Shown here piece after piece: positions 30,904-38,840 of a stretch of DNA of 64,000 bases; position 1 is the first letter of the stretch; the number at the start of each line of letters is the position of its first letter. The position numbers and the translations under genes are program-made. The DNA comes from Paenibacillus sp. MSJ-34. Its GTDB lineage: Bacteria; Bacillota; Bacilli; Paenibacillales; Paenibacillaceae. Where the stretch lies: assembly GCF_018918005.1 (NCBI RefSeq), contig NZ_JAHLPR010000016.1, forward strand, positions 1 to 64,000, read 5' to 3'. The notes beneath the pieces were generated by a model. The model did not search any database, was not told the origin of the DNA, and saw only the letters and a list, made by a program, of their open reading frames with translations.

Positions 30904-32751
30904 ATGATGATATGCAAAGTAATGGATGTTGCCAAAGAATGGGACGGGAAGACCGTCTTTGAGCATGTAAATATAGAGATCAAAGCGGGGGAGCATATCG
31001 CATTGTTCGGCAAAAACGGGGTCGGCAAAACGACGCTGCTGCAAATGATCGCAGGTGCGCTGCAACCGGATAGGGGAGCGATTCAACGCTTTCTGCCGAG
31101 TTCCGAATGGGGATGCCTGGATCAGCATGCTGCCGTCGACGAGCGCATGACGGCAATCGAGTTCGTCCAAGCCGGATCGCCGGAATACGTAAAGGCCAAG
31201 AACGAATTGGAGAAGATTCAAAACCGGTTGAACGGAAACGTGGCGCAAGATCAAGAGGAAATGTCGCAATTGCTCGAACGATACGATGCCGCGTTCGAAA
31301 CGTATCAAAGATTGAACGGATACGACTGGGAAACAAAGGTGGAACGGTATCTGCACACGTTGAAGCTCGATCCCGAAGTGTGGAATACGCCTTTTGCACA
31401 GTTAAGCGGCGGTCAGAAGACGAAGGCGCAAATCGTCCGCATCGCCGTCGCCGAGCCGAAATTTCTGGTGCTGGACGAGCCGACGAACCATCTGGATCGC
31501 GAGACGCTCGCCTGGTTGGAGGAATGGGTTCGTTCCTATCCCGGCGCGATCTTATTCGTGTCCCACGACCGTTACTTTCTGGATCGAACGGCGCACGCGA
31601 TCTACGAATTGACGCCTCAAGGCAGCAAAAGATATACGGGAGGGTACTCGGATTATAAGCGGCAAAAAGATGTGGAGCTGCGAACGCAAGAAGCGTTGTA
31701 CAAGAAGCAGGAGCAGATGAGACAAGAGCTGCTTGAATGCATACGCCGGTACCAGCAATGGTTCGATAAAGCGCATAAAGCTGCGGGCCAGAACGATTTC
31801 TACCGTTCCAAGGCGAAAAAAAACGTATCCCGCTTTAAAGCGAAAGAAACGGCGCTCGCCAAATTGGAGGAGCAGAGCGTTCAAATGCCGCGCAAGGCGG
31901 ATCAACTGAAAGTGCAGCTGGGCGGAGGGGAATTCGAGGCGCAGACGCTGCTGCGCATGGAACAGGTGACATTCGGTTACGACGGCCATCCGATCTTCGA
32001 GGAATTGAACCTTTCCGTCAACCGCGGCGACCGGATCGCCGTCATCGGTCCGAACGGGGCTGGCAAATCGACGCTGCTCAAGCTAATGACCGGCCAATTG
32101 CGAGGCGGCAGCGGAGTCATCGCTCATCATCCGCAGCTGAAAATCGGCTACTTCTCGCAAGAAATTGAAAACTTGGATCGCGGGGACAGTATACTGGACA
32201 GTTTGCTGCGGCTGCCGAATATGACGCAAACGTTCGCGCGCACGATATTGGGCTGCTTTCTGTTTTCGCGAGACGACGTATTCAAGCGGATCGAAGATCT
32301 CAGCATGGGCGAGCAATGCAGAGTCGCGTTCTTAAAACTTTATTTCAGCGACGCTAATTTGCTGGTACTCGACGAGCCGACCAATTATTTGGATATTGAG
32401 ACGCGCGAGAAGATGGAACAAGCGTTCAGCGAATATCCCGGCGTGATCGTCGTCGTTTCGCATGACCGCTATTTGCTGGACAGGCTCGCGAATCGGATTG
32501 TAGCGTTGGAAGAGGGTGAAGTGGAGCACTATCCGGGTACGTACAAGGAATATGCGGCGCGGGGTGTGGCGGACAGAACGCCGGGGGCGATGGAGCGGGA
32601 CAATGAACTGAGAATGTTGGAGCTCCGGCTTGCGCAAATCATGAGCTTCGATCCGGGAGAAGAGGCTGAAGATCGTTTCAAGTGGATACAAGAGGCAAGA
32701 TCGTTGAAGGAACGGATTGAAATGTTGAAAAATACGGCGTATAATGCTTAG
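30904..32751 (+). CDS. ABC-F family ATPase, antibiotic-resistance type
   Basis: ABC-F protein of about 615 aa with two ATPase domains and no membrane segments. Walker A motifs are GKNGVGKTT (about residue 36) and GPNGAGKST. Signatures are LSGGQKTKAQ in domain 1 and the altered LSMGEQCRVAF in domain 2, the latter seen in resistance-type ABC-F proteins such as the Vga/VmlR groups. The inter-domain linker of about 80 charged residues is the element that reaches the ribosomal exit tunnel. ATG 30904 or 30907 is likely, with GGGGTGAT as site; GTG 30895 lies inside it. The attenuator in front supports a drug-inducible ribosome-protection role, though the drug class is not predictable. Confidence 0.88.
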   Translation: MMICKVMDVAKEWDGKTVFEHVNIEIKAGEHIALFGKNGVGKTTLLQMIAGALQPDRGAIQRFLPSSEWGCLDQHAAVDERMTAIEFVQAGSPEYVKAKNELEKIQNRLNGNVAQDQEEMSQLLERYDAAFETYQRLNGYDWETKVERYLHTLKLDPEVWNTPFAQLSGGQKTKAQIVRIAVAEPKFLVLDEPTNHLDRETLAWLEEWVRSYPGAILFVSHDRYFLDRTAHAIYELTPQGSKRYTGGYSDYKRQKDVELRTQEALYKKQEQMRQELLECIRRYQQWFDKAHKAAGQNDFYRSKAKKNVSRFKAKETALAKLEEQSVQMPRKADQLKVQLGGGEFEAQTLLRMEQVTFGYDGHPIFEELNLSVNRGDRIAVIGPNGAGKSTLLKLMTGQLRGGSGVIAHHPQLKIGYFSQEIENLDRGDSILDSLLRLPNMTQTFARTILGCFLFSRDDVFKRIEDLSMGEQCRVAFLKLYFSDANLLVLDEPTNYLDIETREKMEQAFSEYPGVIVVVSHDRYLLDRLANRIVALEEGEVEHYPGTYKEYAARGVADRTPGAMERDNELRMLELRLAQIMSFDPGEEAEDRFKWIQEARSLKERIEMLKNTAYNA

Positions 32752-32799
32752 CAATATTGAATGTACTAATGGAATGCATATCGAACGGGCGGTGATACG

Positions 32800-33165
32800 A
32801 TGAATGGCCCTATTAAACCGGTACATCCGGAACAATTGACGCTCTCGGGTCCGAAAAAAACGGATTGGACGGACGAGATGAAACAGTTGGAGGAGCGTTT
32901 GCGCGACATGAAAAGAACGGGCATGCATACTCCCGCACAACAGGGGGCTGCAGGTTCCGCGGATGCAAACGCGGCGAGCGGAAAGGCGCTTCGCGGCAAC
33001 ACGTTAATGGAAAGTCTCGCATACGTTCAATTTATGAATCAGCAGGAGAAACCGAAGAAGGAAGAAAAAAAACGAAGCAGGCCGTCTCGCCGTTACGACA
33101 ATTCGCTCGGAAGCGATCTGATGCCGGACGGCGGTCGGAAGCATAAAGAATATCCCCAATCATGA
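32800..33165 (+). CDS. Small charged hypothetical protein
   Basis: A 121-aa hydrophilic protein rich in Lys, Glu and Arg, with a helical first part and a basic tail (KKEEKKRSRPSRRYD). No known domain or signal peptide is seen. It starts at ATG 32800, 48 bases after the ABC-F gene, with a weak GGCGGTGAT site, and is closed by a hairpin at 33169-33190. It may be co-transcribed with the ABC-F gene. Confidence 0.65.
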   Translation: MNGPIKPVHPEQLTLSGPKKTDWTDEMKQLEERLRDMKRTGMHTPAQQGAAGSADANAASGKALRGNTLMESLAYVQFMNQQEKPKKEEKKRSRPSRRYDNSLGSDLMPDGGRKHKEYPQS

Positions 33166-33168
33166 GAA

Positions 33169-33190
33169 AAGAAGCCGGCAGCGGCTTCTT
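33169..33190. terminator. Hairpin between convergent small genes
   Basis: AAGAAGCC at 33169-33176 and GGCTTCTT at 33183-33190 form an eight-base stem with A and T flanks on both strands. It overlaps the last codon of the minus-strand gene. Confidence 0.7.
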
Positions 33191-33416
33191 ATCTCAATGA
33201 CAACGCTAGCGTATCTCCTTCGTGCTTGGTGTGCAAAATCGCCTCACAGCCGACGATTTCAATGCTTATTAACGAATCGAGACATTTTTTCACCAATTTT
33301 TTGCCTTTGACGAATTTTCTCTCTAACGTTTCTTTAAGAGAGATCAACGTTTTTTTATCGATTGTTGTGTAAAATACCGGGATCAATTTGTTTTGAAATG
33401 TGATGTAAGTTTTCAC
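33189..33416 (-). CDS. Hypothetical protein, 75 aa
   Basis: Small basic protein beginning MKTYITFQNKLIPVFY, with a Lys-rich middle (KGKKLVKKCL) and no membrane segment or signal peptide. GGAGGTGC precedes the start on the minus strand. I do not recognise the family. Confidence 0.6.
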   Translation of the reverse strand: MKTYITFQNKLIPVFYTTIDKKTLISLKETLERKFVKGKKLVKKCLDSLISIEIVGCEAILHTKHEGDTLALSLR

Positions 33417-33564
33417 CTTAGAGCACCTCCAATATTCCCTTTAAGCATATAATACGGCCCAAAGATTAAAAGGATCTTAAAAAATACGAAAAAAAATCTA
33501 AAAATTTAATAGAATCGATAGAATTGTTGCAAAATGTTCAAATTTTTCAGCGATGCTTCATTCA

Positions 33565-34017
33565 TTACATTTTGCCGATCAAGAGCGATAATATTCCGGC
33601 GGCAATGAGGGGGCCGACGGGAACGCCGCGCAAGAAAGCGACGCCGATGACGGTGCCGATCATTAATCCGGCAACGACGGTAGGCTGATTTCCCATCAGC
33701 GTAACCCCTCGCCCTCCCAAATAAGCGACAAGTACCCCGACGGCGATCGCCAGCAGCGATTTCCAATGCATAAACGATTGGAGCATCGTTTGCAGCGAAA
33801 TTTTTTCGCTGGCGATGGGGGACATGACGCCGATTGTCAATATAACGATTCCGACAGTCAGTCCGTATTTTTCGATCCAGGGAAACATTTGATGCAAATG
33901 AGTTAAGCGAAGCAGCAGCAATACGACCATCGCAATGGAAAACGTGGCGTTGCTGCTCATTAAGCCTAAAGCGGCCAAAATCAATAAAAGCAGGGATGGC
34001 ATGTCGATGTTTTGCAT
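33565..34017 (-). CDS. UPF0756/DUF441 membrane protein, YtwI-like
   Basis: Integral membrane protein of 150 aa with about four to five helices, including [14 protein letters not shown] and the glycine-rich [17 protein letters not shown] and [19 protein letters not shown] at the C-terminus. This is the UPF0756/DUF441 pattern, a conserved family of unknown function. The start at 34017 follows AAAGGAGAATACCGAC; an in-frame start nine codons earlier has no site. It is monocistronic. Confidence 0.78.
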   Translation of the reverse strand: MQNIDMPSLLLLILAALGLMSSNATFSIAMVVLLLLRLTHLHQMFPWIEKYGLTVGIVILTIGVMSPIASEKISLQTMLQSFMHWKSLLAIAVGVLVAYLGGRGVTLMGNQPTVVAGLMIGTVIGVAFLRGVPVGPLIAAGILSLLIGKM

Positions 34018-34101
34018 GTCGGTATTCTCCTTTAACACGTTCAACGTATATGTTCATTAATATTGCGCGAAAATAAGGAATTATGAGATTCAATCATAAA
34101 A

Positions 34102-34137
34102 AACAACGCGCATCGATTCAAGATCGACAGGCGTTGT
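34102..34137 (-). terminator. Terminator of the PCYCGC lipoprotein gene
   Basis: Complementary arms around 34102-34109 and 34131-34137, read on the minus strand, are followed by TTTTTT. It lies about 35 bases downstream of the lipoprotein stop codon. Confidence 0.75.
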
Positions 34138-34170
34138 GGATGCGCCGCCGTTTCCGCCGGCAATCGAAGA

Positions 34171-34650
34171 TTAAGAAGGCATAGGTGTCGGAGTCGGCTC
34201 CGCATAACCCGACTTGTACGTTTCATCGACATAATCGCGAATTTCTTGCGCCGTCTTGCCTTCATATTGCATTTGGGCCGAGGTGGCGGCGATTTCGATG
34301 CAAACGTTGCAGCGCGTTCCATGATCGTCCCATACGACAGCGCCGTCTTCTTGTATTTCTTTAACGAAGCAATTCAAATTATTCCGATGCCCGGCGCTTT
34401 GTCCGCAGCCGCAATAACAAGGAATCCATTGCAGCAACTCTTCGTTCTCGGCGGCATACCGGTATGCTTGTTGAACGACTTCGGGCTGCCCGTTCAGAAA
34501 CTCGGGCGCCACGGCGACGGATGCCGTCGTCTCCTGCAAATCGCCGTTCGGCAAATGATGCACATTGCTTTCTTGTTTGGCCGAACATGCGGCGAGCAGA
34601 AGCACCGCGCTTGCCAAGCTTGCTATTGTGAGAAAGATCCGTTTCATCAT
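34171..34650 (-). CDS. PCYCGC-motif lipoprotein
   Basis: Lipoprotein of 159 aa: signal ending L-L-A-A-C with lipidated Cys22, then the family motif IPCYCGCGQSAGHRNNLNCF near the middle. Two more cysteines follow in TRCNVCIEI. The PCYCGC domain occurs in surface proteins of Bacillales; the spaced cysteines suggest metal or disulfide chemistry, but no function is established. The start at 34650 lies behind GGAGGAGGTT, followed by a second Met. A Pro/Thr-rich tail (EPTPTPMPS) closes the protein. Confidence 0.8.
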   Translation of the reverse strand: MMKRIFLTIASLASAVLLLAACSAKQESNVHHLPNGDLQETTASVAVAPEFLNGQPEVVQQAYRYAAENEELLQWIPCYCGCGQSAGHRNNLNCFVKEIQEDGAVVWDDHGTRCNVCIEIAATSAQMQYEGKTAQEIRDYVDETYKSGYAEPTPTPMPS

Positions 34651-34880
34651 AACCTCCTCCAATGAATATTGAAGCCTTTTCTAGAATGATGCAAAAGATA
34701 AGATCCCATTAATATTTAAGCATGTTCCGGCGGAAATTGGTAGTTTGTCCCTGAAAGTTCATCGGATGTTCAAATATGAAACGGCAAGGAACTTGCCCGG
34801 CGATGTGACAAATATCATAGCGTCGCACCGCAGAAACGATTATAATATTACGACAAACTATAGTTAGGAGTTGTTCAACC

Positions 34881-35183
34881 ATGGAATGCATCGTTCATTT
34901 TGAACTCGTGCGCAATGGGAAGCCAAGCTCGCTAAGAGGGCTGGTGGATGTCGATAAAGGAAGCAAACCGAGCATCGCGCAACTGGTGGAGATGTTCAGA
35001 GCGATGGATTTGAATGTGAGTATTGATAATGAGGATAAATATACATTTAAGCCTGTTTCGCCTTCCGAGCGGTATTCGATTCGAGTCACGAAATTCGATA
35101 TGGGGCAAGAAACCGACGCCCCTCAAGACCCGCATCTCAGATCCATCATATCCAACTTCATGCCGAAAGATCCGCAACTGTAA
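34881..35183 (+). CDS. Hypothetical protein, 100 aa
   Basis: Soluble acidic protein with no signal peptide or membrane helix, starting MECIVHFELVRNGKPS behind TAGGAGTTG. A likely TATAAT lies about 40 bases upstream, and a terminator follows. No family recognised. It is separated from the ECF sigma operon by that terminator. Confidence 0.65.
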   Translation: MECIVHFELVRNGKPSSLRGLVDVDKGSKPSIAQLVEMFRAMDLNVSIDNEDKYTFKPVSPSERYSIRVTKFDMGQETDAPQDPHLRSIISNFMPKDPQL

Positions 35184-35208
35184 TCGCTCGTAAATATCGA
35201 CATCGAGA

Positions 35209-35247
35209 AAACCGAAATATCCGTATAGGGTATTTTCGGTTTTTTTG
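35209..35247 (+). terminator. Terminator before the ECF sigma operon
   Basis: AAACCGAAATATCC at 35209-35222 pairs with the complementary stretch at 35228-35242, followed by seven T. It isolates the sigma operon from upstream transcription. Confidence 0.85.
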
Positions 35248-35257
35248 TGTGTTAAAG

Positions 35258-35282
35258 GGAACCTTTCGCGGTTTGATTCGTC
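35258..35282 (+). promoter_or_regulatory. ECF-type promoter (GGAACC-N15-CGTC)
   Basis: GGAACC at 35258-35263 followed by TTT, then CGTC at 35279-35282 with 15 bases between, is the classic layout of ECF sigma-dependent promoters (AAC-rich -35 element, CGT-type -10 element). It lies 25 bases before the sigma gene start and 11 bases after the upstream terminator, which suggests autoregulation of the operon. Confidence 0.7.
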
Positions 35283-35306
35283 CAATGAGTGATGAGGTGA
35301 ATAAAA

Positions 35307-35870
35307 GTGGATTTTGACTTCTTAAAAACGATGACATATGGAATGGATAAAAATGCGGTATTGCACGATTTAATGGTCGATTACGGCAATGATGTGTGGA
35401 ACTATGCGTTTTTTCTGACGAAACAGGCCGACTTGTCCGACGACATTTCCCAGGATACGTTTCTGAAAGTATACGAAAAGATACATACGTACCGCGGGGG
35501 ATCAAGTATAAAGACGTGGATTTTGAGCATCGTTCGGAACACGGTACGCGATTATTGGCGCTCGGCCTGGAAGAAGAAAGTGACTTTAACGGAGAAACTG
35601 CTCGGTTTCGGAAATCATCCGTCCGCCGAAGCCGAAGTTCTGGCGGATACGGAAACGAAAGCGTTATGGGAAATCGTATTGAAGCTTCCGCTCAAGTTGC
35701 GCGAAGTGCTGGTTCTGTATGCGCATCATCAGCTGTCGATCGGGGAAATCGCGGCGCTCTTGCAATTGTCGGAGGGAACGGTCAAATCGAGGCTGTTCCG
35801 GGCAAGGGCCAAAGTTTCAAAAATGATGGAGCAAGCGGAGCCGGGAACGATGGGAGGGATGTTGTTATGA
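35307..35870 (+). CDS. ECF-family RNA polymerase sigma factor
   Basis: Sigma factor of 187 aa with only regions 2 and 4. Region 2 contains DDISQDTFLKVYEKIHTYRG and the DNA-melting stretch WILSIVRNTVRDYWRS. Region 4 contains SIGEIAALLQLSEGTVKSRL, its helix-turn-helix. GTG 35307 is preceded by GAGGTGA; ATG 35331 is an alternative. Its stop overlaps the next ATG as ATGA. The partner gene encodes a membrane protein with a solute-binding ectodomain in the place of an anti-sigma factor. Confidence 0.92.
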   Translation: MDFDFLKTMTYGMDKNAVLHDLMVDYGNDVWNYAFFLTKQADLSDDISQDTFLKVYEKIHTYRGGSSIKTWILSIVRNTVRDYWRSAWKKKVTLTEKLLGFGNHPSAEAEVLADTETKALWEIVLKLPLKLREVLVLYAHHQLSIGEIAALLQLSEGTVKSRLFRARAKVSKMMEQAEPGTMGGMLL

Positions 35871-37405
35871 ATCGGATAGGTCCGGATTGGGAAAAGAAGC
35901 TTTCCACTTTGCCTCTGAATCATGGCGGGTTTTCTCAAAAATTAATGAAACAAATCGAGGAGCGTGCAGGAATGGAACGAAAGAAAAAAACATGGCATAA
36001 GCCGTTCATGGTTGCCGGCATATCGGTACTCATGCTTTGCATCGCAATCGGTATATTCCAGAAAGAGAAGGTAACCGATTTTGTGACGGCGATGTTCTCG
36101 TCTTCCGACAAGAAAGCGCTGCAGGAAATGGATCTTGAGAAGGAAATTTCGCTTAAAGTGATGTATTTTCATGAAAATACGTTTATGAGCAATTTCGGCC
36201 GGGCGTTTATGATCAAGTTTCCGAATACGAACATCCGCGTTGTCTCTGCCCCCGTAGGCTTGTCCGGCCCGGATTTCATCGAATGGCTGGATCGCGAACA
36301 GCCGGATGTGCTCGCGCTAAGTCCGAACTTGTATCGCGAGTTGGCGCTGGATGGAAATCTATATAAGCTAGACGACGTCATCAAGCAGGAACAGTTTCCG
36401 CTCGAATCGTTCCATGAGAACGCCATCCGTCTGCTGCGGCAATTGGGGGACGGGAGCTTGTACGGATTGGCGCCGCAAGTTTACGCAAAGGGGCTGTTTT
36501 ACAACAAAGATTTATTCGACCGGTACGAAATCGATTATCCGACGGATCGCATGAGTTGGGATGAAGTGCTGCAGCTTGCCGCGCGGTTTCCCGCCGAGGG
36601 TGAAGGGGAAGACAGAGTGTACGGCTACAGCTACGGCTCGTACCCGTCGCCTTTCGATCTGATCAGCGAGATCGGAAATACGCAAGGGCTGTCCATGACG
36701 AATCGCGAAGGAACGGCCGTCGTTATGGATAGCGAATCATGGACGGGCATTTGGCGCGCCGTAGTGAAAGGGATGCAGGACGGGTATATATACGACGCTC
36801 CGCCGCGGCCGAACGGAACGATTATGATGAAAGATTACATCAAATCCAATCCGTTTCTAATGGGCCATGCGGCCATGTCGAATAGTTCATTCAGCCTGAT
36901 CAGCGACATGAAATTTGGCGCCCGGGAAGCCGGTCTGCCGTCATTCCGTTGGGGAGTCGTTACGGAACCGGTCGATCCGCAAAATCGCAACCGCGCGACG
37001 TCTTTCTCGTTCGACACGATCTACGCGGTGAATGCCAAGTCCGATCAGACCCGCGCCGCTTGGGAATTGGTGAAGTATATTAACAGCGAGGAGAACATGA
37101 CGGGCAGATCCGCCAAAGATTCCGCCCGTGAACCGCTATTTGCACGCAAAGATGTGATGCGAGAAGAAATGTCGGATTATTTGGACGCTTTCTTCTCGTT
37201 GGAACCCGATGTCGCCCGATTTACCGATGCGGAATCCGCGAAAACTTGGTACCGTACGTTATACGAAACGGCCGCCAAGGAAGCTCAAAGAGCCTCAAAA
37301 GGGGAAAAAACGGTGGAAGAAGCGATCGCGGCGGCGATAGAGCAAGGAAAGAAGCTGCTGATCGCCGACCCGAGAACCGGTAAAACGGAGGTGACTGAGC
37401 CATGA
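35867..37405 (+). CDS. Membrane-anchored solute-binding protein, putative anti-sigma factor
   Basis: Protein of 512 aa in three parts: a 45-residue cytoplasmic N-terminus (MNRIGPDWEKKLSTLP onward), one membrane helix at about 46-64, and an extracytoplasmic family-1 solute-binding domain (about 93-500) with GLFYNKDLFDRY and RWGVVTEPVDPQNR. It has no lipobox. ATG 35867 overlaps the sigma stop as ATGA. Position and topology are those of an anti-sigma factor whose sensor is a sugar-binding-type domain. The N-terminus has no obvious zinc-binding anti-sigma motif, so the sigma contact is inferred. The ectodomain is clearly paralogous to the next gene product. Confidence 0.75.
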   Translation: MNRIGPDWEKKLSTLPLNHGGFSQKLMKQIEERAGMERKKKTWHKPFMVAGISVLMLCIAIGIFQKEKVTDFVTAMFSSSDKKALQEMDLEKEISLKVMYFHENTFMSNFGRAFMIKFPNTNIRVVSAPVGLSGPDFIEWLDREQPDVLALSPNLYRELALDGNLYKLDDVIKQEQFPLESFHENAIRLLRQLGDGSLYGLAPQVYAKGLFYNKDLFDRYEIDYPTDRMSWDEVLQLAARFPAEGEGEDRVYGYSYGSYPSPFDLISEIGNTQGLSMTNREGTAVVMDSESWTGIWRAVVKGMQDGYIYDAPPRPNGTIMMKDYIKSNPFLMGHAAMSNSSFSLISDMKFGAREAGLPSFRWGVVTEPVDPQNRNRATSFSFDTIYAVNAKSDQTRAAWELVKYINSEENMTGRSAKDSAREPLFARKDVMREEMSDYLDAFFSLEPDVARFTDAESAKTWYRTLYETAAKEAQRASKGEKTVEEAIAAAIEQGKKLLIADPRTGKTEVTEP

Positions 37406-38736
37406 GAAGATATGGGTTGATCGGTTGGATCTTTTTATTGGCCATTTCGATTTTAGTGGCCGGTTGCGGTTCGAAACAGCCGGCGCCGCAGGAGAAAAAG
37501 ACGCTGAAAATCGCTTTCCAGAAAGAAGAATATTTCTACAATAGCTATGGCGATTATTTCGAAGCGAAATTTCCAAACGTAAAGATCGAGATCGTGCCGA
37601 CGGAAGGCATATACGGCGCGGGCGTCGTGAACTCGAACGAAGCGCTGGCAAGCATTGTGCGCGAGCAGAAGCCCGACCTGTTGTTTCTGTCGGCCTTCCA
37701 ATACCCGTATCTCGTGCAGCAGGAGATGCTCTACGATATGACGCCGCTTGCGGAGAGGGACTTGAAGGATGCCGTGCTTCATCCGCTGGCGATCGAGTGG
37801 CTCAGAACGAACGATCAAGGCAAGCTGTACGGACTCAATCCGGAATTCAACACGAAAGCATTATTTTACAATAAAAGTTTGTTCGACGAATACGGCGTTG
37901 AATACCCGCATGACGGTATGACTTGGGAAGAAGTCATTCGTACGGCGGAGCGGTTCTCCGCACGCAAAACGAATGACGATGTGTTCTTCGGTTATCATGA
38001 AATGTTCCTGCAGACGCCTTACGATTTGGTTCGCCGCATCGCATATACTCATCGTCTGTCGTATCTTAGCGCCGATCAGAAGCAAGTAACGATCGACACG
38101 GAATCGTGGCGGCAAATCTTTCAATTGGTGATCGACGCATTGAAACGCGGCGATTTCCAGCCGCAAATGGTCCAGGGCGATAAGAAAGGGGATGTTACGG
38201 TTTACGGTCCCGAGCATATTGCGCAGATGGATTTGTTTGCCGAGGGCAAAGCCGCCATGACGGTAGACGGCACTTCGCTGATCGGGAGATTGAACGGGAA
38301 AACATTCGAATGGGGAATCGTGACGGAGCCGATCGATCCGGCCAATCCGACGCGGGCGACCGATTACGACGTATATCCGGTGCTTGCCATCGCCGAACAA
38401 AGCGAGAACAAGGAAACGGCATGGGAAGTGATCCGTTATTTCATGAGCGAGGAATATGCGCGCGTGCATTCGAAAATCGGCCATACGCTTACCACACGGA
38501 TCGACGGCAGAGTGCAGGACGATCTGAATTTGGATCCGTTCTACAAATTGCAGACGGGCGATTTCGAATTGCCAACTTACCAAGGCATCGTGTTCCTGTT
38601 CGACGATCTATTGAACGAACAAATTGCGGAAGTCGTCCAAGGCAAGAAGACCGTCGAGGAGGCGTTGAAATATTTGCAGTCGGAAGGGCAAAAGCGTCTG
38701 GACGAAGCGTGGATCGAGAAAGAAGCCGCAAAATGA
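37402..38736 (+). CDS. Family-1 solute-binding lipoprotein
   Basis: Lipoprotein of 444 aa with signal ending L-V-A-G-C (lipidated Cys22). The rest is a family-1 extracellular solute-binding protein, with ALFYNKSLFDEYGVEYP, FEWGIVTEPIDPANP and a C-terminal KTVEEALKYL that parallel the preceding protein. Such proteins usually deliver sugars or oligosaccharides to an ABC importer, but no permease or ATPase gene is adjacent. ATG 37402 overlaps the preceding stop by four bases. A role as co-receptor or ligand buffer for the sigma-factor sensor is inferred from the operon. Confidence 0.82.
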   Translation: MRRYGLIGWIFLLAISILVAGCGSKQPAPQEKKTLKIAFQKEEYFYNSYGDYFEAKFPNVKIEIVPTEGIYGAGVVNSNEALASIVREQKPDLLFLSAFQYPYLVQQEMLYDMTPLAERDLKDAVLHPLAIEWLRTNDQGKLYGLNPEFNTKALFYNKSLFDEYGVEYPHDGMTWEEVIRTAERFSARKTNDDVFFGYHEMFLQTPYDLVRRIAYTHRLSYLSADQKQVTIDTESWRQIFQLVIDALKRGDFQPQMVQGDKKGDVTVYGPEHIAQMDLFAEGKAAMTVDGTSLIGRLNGKTFEWGIVTEPIDPANPTRATDYDVYPVLAIAEQSENKETAWEVIRYFMSEEYARVHSKIGHTLTTRIDGRVQDDLNLDPFYKLQTGDFELPTYQGIVFLFDDLLNEQIAEVVQGKKTVEEALKYLQSEGQKRLDEAWIEKEAAK

Positions 38737-38779
38737 ACTGCTCTCGGCGCCGGTTAGTCCGATAATATGTTATAATTTT

Positions 38780-38804
38780 CCCACATACCATGTATGTGGG
38801 TTTT
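38780..38804 (+). terminator. Terminator after the solute-binding operon
   Basis: CCCACATAC at 38780-38788 and GTATGTGGG at 38792-38800 with loop CAT, followed by four T. It ends the sigma operon about 45 bases after its last stop. Confidence 0.75.
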
Positions 38805-38840
38805 ATTATATCCATGAGATACGGTTAGGAGTGTTCTATC

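Noticed and set aside
35396-35866. N-terminal extension of the solute-binding membrane protein
   Set aside because: It is the out-of-frame shadow of the ECF sigma gene; ATG 35867 in an ATGA overlap is the natural start.
38772-38800. TATAAT followed by a hairpin at the dehydrogenase gene, considered a promoter-operator
   Set aside because: The hairpin is followed by T and lies just after the preceding operon, so a terminator explains it better; no -35 element was found.
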